Positions 59,146 through 64,000 of a stretch of DNA of 64,000 bases are shown in pieces. Each line of letters opens with the position of its first letter. Within the stretch, counting starts at the first letter, position 1. The DNA is taken from NCBI GenBank assembly GCA_946894095.1, contig OX335652.1:12237001-12301000 (forward strand), in the 5' to 3' direction. This DNA is from Incurvaria masculella (taxonomy: Eukaryota; Arthropoda; Insecta; Lepidoptera; Incurvariidae). The notes below the pieces were generated by a model. The model was given only the letters and a program-made list of their open reading frames with translations. It did no database searches and was not told the origin of the DNA. The translations under genes and the position numbers were made by a program.

Positions 59146-59290
59146 TACTGCTAATTAGCTTAGTCGCCACATATCAAGGGCCTTTTATAACAGTTTGCAA
59201 TAAATACCAGTACAAGATAATCAGCACTTTAATAATAAAGTCCCTTTAAGTGTTGATTAAAATAAATCATCACAATGTGCAAACCAGGCT
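59146..59290. repeat. Repeat shared with 20868-21180
   Basis: CTAATTAGCTTAGTCGCCAC, ACCAGTACAAGATAATCAGC and ACTTTAATAATAAAGTCCCT match the copy near 20950-21060. Confidence 0.5.
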
Positions 59291-60821
59291 TAGAAACCAC
59301 CTGTTGGTAAACCTTTCTAAAAAAACATAATTTAAAAGATCCATGTACATTGATTTTTTTTTTCAGTAACTTATTACTGCCAATGACTACCAAAATAAAG
59401 CAAAATGTCTTAAGACTGTCGTGAAGTTAGACTCAGAGATTTGACAATTTAAAGTAATTATTTCTTTGTTCAATGGCCAAGGCACAATTTCGCACGCATC
59501 GTCTTCCAGGATATATCGGTAAAAACATACAGACGTAGGTCTTGACCATATATTTAGAAATTTCAAAAACCTAGTAAAATATTTAAAACTTTTAAACAGT
59601 TATAGCCGTCTTAAGGAAAATTAAATCTATGATTTCAGACCCGTTTTGGTCTCAAATTTTACAGGCACACGTAGGTATAACGAGTACAACGGATTGAGGA
59701 GTTTCCGATTGTCCATGTTTAAACCATCCCAACAATATGCACAATTAAGGAAATGGGCATTTAAATTCATAAGAAATGTACAATCAGAAACTATGTTATT
59801 TAACTTAAATGATATTTTGCAACCTAGTTTAGAATGAGATAAGTGGATTTACGTAATTCTCACTGTTTTCGGCAAAGGTAATCGAACCGGCAGACAAAAA
59901 TATTGTTGACGAATCTCGGGGTGTATTGTTTATTGTTTATTCATCATCCACAGGCAGCACACTGCACTCGGATTTGTCATATTTTATCATTAGCCAGTTC
60001 AGCATTCACGGCGAAGAAGAACTGGCAAGAAACTTCGCTGATTTTTTTTAACGTCCACTTAGTGCCGAGTGCACGAAAGGACAAAAAATCAAAATCATCG
60101 TCAAAGTATGATCAAACAGGTCACTTTCTATGGACACTATGGAAGGAACTCCATGCGGTTCACTAAAAGTGACGTGTTTGAACATTGATCAACTCAGCCG
60201 TCTCTTCGTGCAACCGCGGCTTAGTCTAAGTTTACAAATTTGTTTGCCACTGCTTACAGAAATACGGGTTATTGGTACCCGTTTATGTCAAAACATTAAA
60301 TTAATATTAATTCACAAAATCTACCATTCACGCCGTATGCAACAGTTCATGACAAATATCGGTTTATTCTGCAAAGTTACGTCAGTCATCTAACATAAAA
60401 AATATACGTGTACTGGGGAAAAAGAAACTGAAACTAATCACAACCGAGGGATTTTAAGGTTAGCATCGAAAGCGTATTAACACAATAACAATAACAATCA
60501 TGATACATATAAAATAAGTGATGACTACGGAATTACAATACCGATTATATTTTAAGAAGTAGGTACTAGCCATCAATTGAATCAGAACTGAAGATTTCTA
60601 CAACACAGTTAACGTTTTTTAAATTGGTTTTCAATACCTTTTTTTCTATCTTAAGCATATAGTTTTAAAAACAAATTGGACAAATATCAAAAACGAGAAG
60701 CAATAAATAAAAACTAAACTTAAAAAAAACGTTACTTGCAAAAATATTAATACACAGCACTCAGTAATTAAAATACACGCATCAGCTTGTAGCTGCTAGT
60801 GTATATAAAATTTAATAGTAA

Positions 60822-60839
60822 TAATAATAATAATAATAG
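60822..60839. repeat. (TAA)n microsatellite
   Basis: AATAATAATAATAATAAT, a short trinucleotide run. Confidence 0.6.
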
Positions 60840-61618
60840 GTTAAGTAGCTGGTAATATTACCAATGAGTGTCTGCAAATCACTCAATAAAAACAAATCAA
60901 AGGCTGCTTATATTTATTTTATTGGCGGTTCTCTCTCATCGTAGTTTGGTTTAAGTTTTCAAATTATTATATTTTCTTTTTTTTTTGTTACAAATAGCCT
61001 GCGACTTTACAAATACCCGTGACTCTGTGGTCCAGCATAGAACGCCCCAAGTAGCAAAACTTGCTGTGAAAAGGCATCATACCCAGCTTTCAGTGATATA
61101 ATGTTGATATAGTTAGCACGCAGAAGTATCTCTGTTCTGTAGGAGCAACTTATAGAACGTTTTTGCTCGTAACAGGTATAGCACTGTAACTTAAACGTAT
61201 ATACAGAATTTTATAGAACTTGGCGTGTAACTACGTCCAGATAACTTTTTAAAAACATTTCTTATAGGTATCACTTTTTAGTTCCAAAATTGTTTTGCTT
61301 TGTAAACGCTTTTCGATACCTATGGACTATATCACTTCTTAATCCAGTTTTACTCTACAGTCGTAACAACATCACCTTGCTGAACTGGTGACGTAGAAGT
61401 GTTTGAAATGGTTAGGACCTTTTTTTCAAATAAATCAAATAAACCAATTGTTAAATAGTAGTGATAAAGACGTTGTCATTGGTGCTATTTAGACTCTCTC
61501 CAAATATCAGTTATGGAACTTTTATTCATCAAAAAAACACTTTGGGTGTTCATGCTTGAAAACTTACGGCTTTTCACGCGGCGGGAAGAGACATTCTCCG
61601 ACGTTTCGAGCTGATCGT

Positions 61619-62410
61619 TCAGTCCGCTATCAAGGTGGCAGCCGTTACGTCCGTACACAGCAGCTGACTGACAGCTAGACTCGCCGTGGTCGTAGATCGT
61701 AGATGTGTGTGCGGGTAGTTGCGGAAAAGATGGGCTGCGTTCCTTACTTCAGACGAGAGGCAGTATGAGCTGACAATATGGTCGCCGATATTATCGTCTT
61801 CCTTGACCTTCCTCAGTGGCTGAACTATGGGGTTCCACATTGCAGAGGGCTTAAAATAATCTTTTTTGAAGTTGCTGTGGTTCTTAATCCCGATAGCTTC
61901 TCGGACTAATTCTTGGTATATAATTAGTTTTTGGTCCTGATTCGCTATGCTCACACAAAGCAGATTTTGCGTCCTTCTTTACTGCTCGAATGTGTTCCGT
62001 AACCCGTGTCGTAACATTTCGCTTTGTTTAACCAATAAAATAGTTTCCATAGGAACATAGAATTTTGTACACGCCTAGAAACTGCAAGGGGACCTGATTC
62101 CTGATCTTTTTATAGGTGTGAAAACTGTCCCAATCTGAAGTTTTTTCAGTTTCTGACGGCCCAATGATTTCTGTTACTCCCTTTACATATGGCAAGAATG
62201 CTTTTCGTCTTTCGGCGTGTTGGATGGGGAATTGTACCCATTTTCTCGAAGCACCCTGTCCACAGTATCCATTTCGGTGACGATATGATTCTTGTCACAT
62301 AACCGCTGAGCTCTTGCGACCGATTCATTGAGCATGGTGCGAAGAAGCATGTAGGTTGCGAATTGTGTGTGTCGGCTTACAGTAAACTGTTTGGCTAAGG
62401 GTTCCATCCA
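61619..62410 (-). pseudogene. Penelope-like element, decayed (RT end plus GIY-YIG)
   Basis: The reverse strand shows, in several frames: FTVSRHTQFATYMLLRTMLN, RLCDKNHIVTEMDTVDRVLR and ENGYNS (62400-62210); VTEIIG and a TVFTP-like piece (62180-62110); then GVYKI, CSYGNYFIG, TKRNVTTRVTEHIRAVKK and ALCEHSESG (62070-61940); and LIIYQELVREAIGIKNHSNF (61925-61860). The order of RT tail, GIY-YIG nuclease (GVYK.. YIG-like YFIG.. TxR) and the REAIxIxKH end is typical of Penelope-like elements. It is broken by several frameshifts and one stop in the nuclease, and lies antisense, ending just before the Notum-like exon. Confidence 0.65.
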
Positions 62411-62469
62411 ATCGTTTATACTGCCGTGAAAACCCAGACTGCAACCGTCTATTTTCTTTGCGGTTACAG

Positions 62470-62588
62470 ATTCTGCTGGGAGATGGCGGCGGCGCCGGGG
62501 GCCGGGTGCTGGCGCGCTCCACCGACACCCTCCAGCTGGTGTGGCTCAACAACTCGACAGCCAGGTGCAACGATGGCACAGCGGCAGG
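62470..62588 (+). CDS. Notum: Exon of Notum (palmitoleoyl-protein carboxylesterase), partial gene
   Basis: Notum is a secreted esterase that removes the palmitoleate from Wnt proteins and so limits Wnt signalling. After an acceptor (GGTTACAG), the exon reads ILLGDGGGAGGRVLARSTD and then LVWLNNSTARCNDGTAAG. The stretch resembling LxxLLNNSTxTCNDGxxAG, just before the family's YYL and catalytic-domain start, is characteristic of Notum. The exon starts in phase 0 and ends in phase 2 (GCA GG then GTCCGT, a weak donor). It is GC-rich and codon-like, unlike the AT-rich or transposon sequence around it. The catalytic Ser, Asp and His would lie in downstream exons past the window; the next 1.4 kb is intron holding a LINE. 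The recognition rests on about 35 residues recalled from the family, so it needs a protein search. Confidence 0.6.
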
Positions 62589-62679
62589 GTCCGTACCTAT
62601 GCCTTGATTCTCGATTACATATTTGCACGAAAAGGATAAGCGATTTTTTTATGACCTAGGTGGTAGGGTTAAGCCGCTT

Positions 62680-63830
62680 TATTTTTTATTTTTTTTTTAT
62701 TTTACAAAAGGTACGCCAACAGTGTACACACGAAAACTTTATATAATAGCAAACATAGTGGGGGGCACATTCCTGGTGTGCATACCAATTATAGGCGAAC
62801 ACAACATTTCAGAACAGTGTCTAACACCGAGTGCACAATTTAAACATATTTAATAAAAAAATATATAATAAGTTGAAAACATGATAAATGAGAGAGTCTA
62901 CAATATAACAACAAAAGTAAAAAACCAAAGTAAAGGAAAAATAATGACAGTTGAACAGCAGTTGAATGACGGTTGAGATTTAATGATTTAATGATTCACA
63001 GTAATGCCTTGTAAGTCAATGCATAACGCTTAACACTACTTAGTTGGTCTTGAAATATGTCCACATCTGTGTTATGTGTGAGTTCATTAAAATATTTCAT
63101 TATTCTAGGAAGAGTTGCATGCCGACCTAAATTGGTGTACGTTCTGGGAACTTGGAAGATTCTACTATGTGTTCTTGAATTGGTGCGTGGTACTGTAAAG
63201 TTCAGCTCAGTTACTAGATTGGGACAGTCAATAAGGTTATTAGCGAGCTTGTATAGGAAAGTCATATCCAGCATAAATCTGCGGCTAGAAAGTGTGTCAA
63301 GACCAAATCTATCCAAGCGATCATTGTAGCTTGCTCTGTGACTGATGCCCGTAGTGTGAAAAGCTAGGTGTCTTGTGAAGGCGCGTTGGAGTTTTTCTAT
63401 TCTGTTCCCGTACTTCTCATAGTTCGGGTTCCAGACAACACAAGCATACTCCAACACACTTCTTGCATACACTTGATACAGCCTTACTTTTGTTTGAGGA
63501 TTTCTAAAATCCTTGCTGTTTCGTTTGATGAAGCCAATCAATGCAGATGCTTTTTTTATAATATGTTCGATATGAGAAGAAAACCTAAGTTGACTATCTA
63601 CTATGATACCTAGGTCACGAATTTCACTGACTTCTTTTATAACCTCGTTTCCAATCTTGTAACATGAGTTAATGTAGTTGCGATTGCGCGTAAACTTTAT
63701 ATGAAAGCATTTGCTTGCATTAAGTGACATGTCATTTAGGGTACACCATTCGCATATTTTAATGAGATCTTCCTGCACGAGTCGAACGTCATCAGATGAA
63801 CAGATCGTATCGAACAATATATTGAAATTT
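62680..63830 (-). mobile_element. 5'-truncated LINE, RT C-terminal half
   Basis: A frame on the reverse strand (about 63825 to 62996) reads VRLVQEDLIKICEWCTLNDM, MSLNASKCFHIKFTR, ISEIRDLGIIVDSQLRFSSH-like (EVSEIRDLGIIVDSQLRFSS), YARSVLEYACVVWNPNYEKY and IEKLQRAFTRHLAF, all typical of the region after the YADD box in Jockey/I-group LINEs. The catalytic box itself is missing. The 3' UTR ends in a T/A-rich tail at 62681-62702 in plus-strand terms. It probably lies in the Notum intron after 62588. Confidence 0.75.
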
Positions 63831-64000
63831 CTAAATGTTCCTTTTTTAAGAACACCACTCAAAAACACAAATACAGGATAAAAGACTGAGCGCAATCTTA
63901 ATTACAAACGAAAACCACATTTACTAATATTGATGGTACAACACATTTCAAACAAATGTTCTAATTGTCGTTCTGTTTCTAGGATCGTCGTCATTTCAAT

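Overview
The window is nuclear DNA of an insect, most likely a moth or butterfly. It is AT-rich, with intron-split host genes lost among dense transposable elements, and its interspersed repeats look lepidopteran: a Helitron-like family beginning near TATTATAAAGGGGAAAG, short tRNA-derived SINEs, and a repeat carrying AGGGTTCCGTACCC. No bacterial gene organisation, rRNA, functional tRNA or CRISPR array is visible.

Host genes. Two tandem, same-strand genes encode Munc13-4/BAIAP3-type proteins (C2-MUN-C2, exocytosis priming). The first enters from the left and shows only its last five exons (1600-8739). The second shows fourteen exons that splice in frame (22161-33177; 1,049 codons plus stop) and lacks only its extreme N terminus. 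The four upstream exons of the shared 3' part have the same lengths in both copies (210, 307, 124 and 194 nt), so they are tandem duplicates. The copies differ where it matters: the second has Asn in place of the loop-1 calcium-binding Asp pair in both C2 domains, while the first keeps both Asp in its C2B. At the right edge, one + strand exon (62470-62588) looks like the Wnt-deacylase gene Notum. A possible signal-peptide exon lies at 58999-59110, and GC-rich islands with TCF/Pangolin-type CCTTTGATC sites lie at 44372 and 58766-58791.

Mobile elements, left to right: four ~550-bp TTAA-bounded MITEs (1, 6308, 9160, 11043); a 5'-truncated RTE with a 15-bp target duplication (5571-5786); a ~221-bp MITE (11844-12064); a SINE split by a 378-bp MITE (12467-13250); a nearly complete Jockey/CR1-like LINE inserted in a small MITE (14405-17980); a Ty3/Gypsy element with both LTRs (33420-42959), itself split by an inverted CR1-like LINE with an esterase-like ORF1 (36096-40324); more SINE and LINE debris (43-49 kb); three Helitron-like elements, two of them forming a 2-kb inverted repeat (53465-56918); a decayed Penelope-like element with a GIY-YIG remnant (61620-62410); and a 5'-truncated LINE (62680-63830). 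All autonomous elements carry stops, frameshifts or deletions.

Stretches not listed (most introns, 18.1-19.7 kb, 47.2-48.4 kb, 49.9-53.4 kb, 56.9-57.7 kb, 59.3-61.6 kb) are AT-rich single-copy-looking or decayed sequence in which I recognise no gene.
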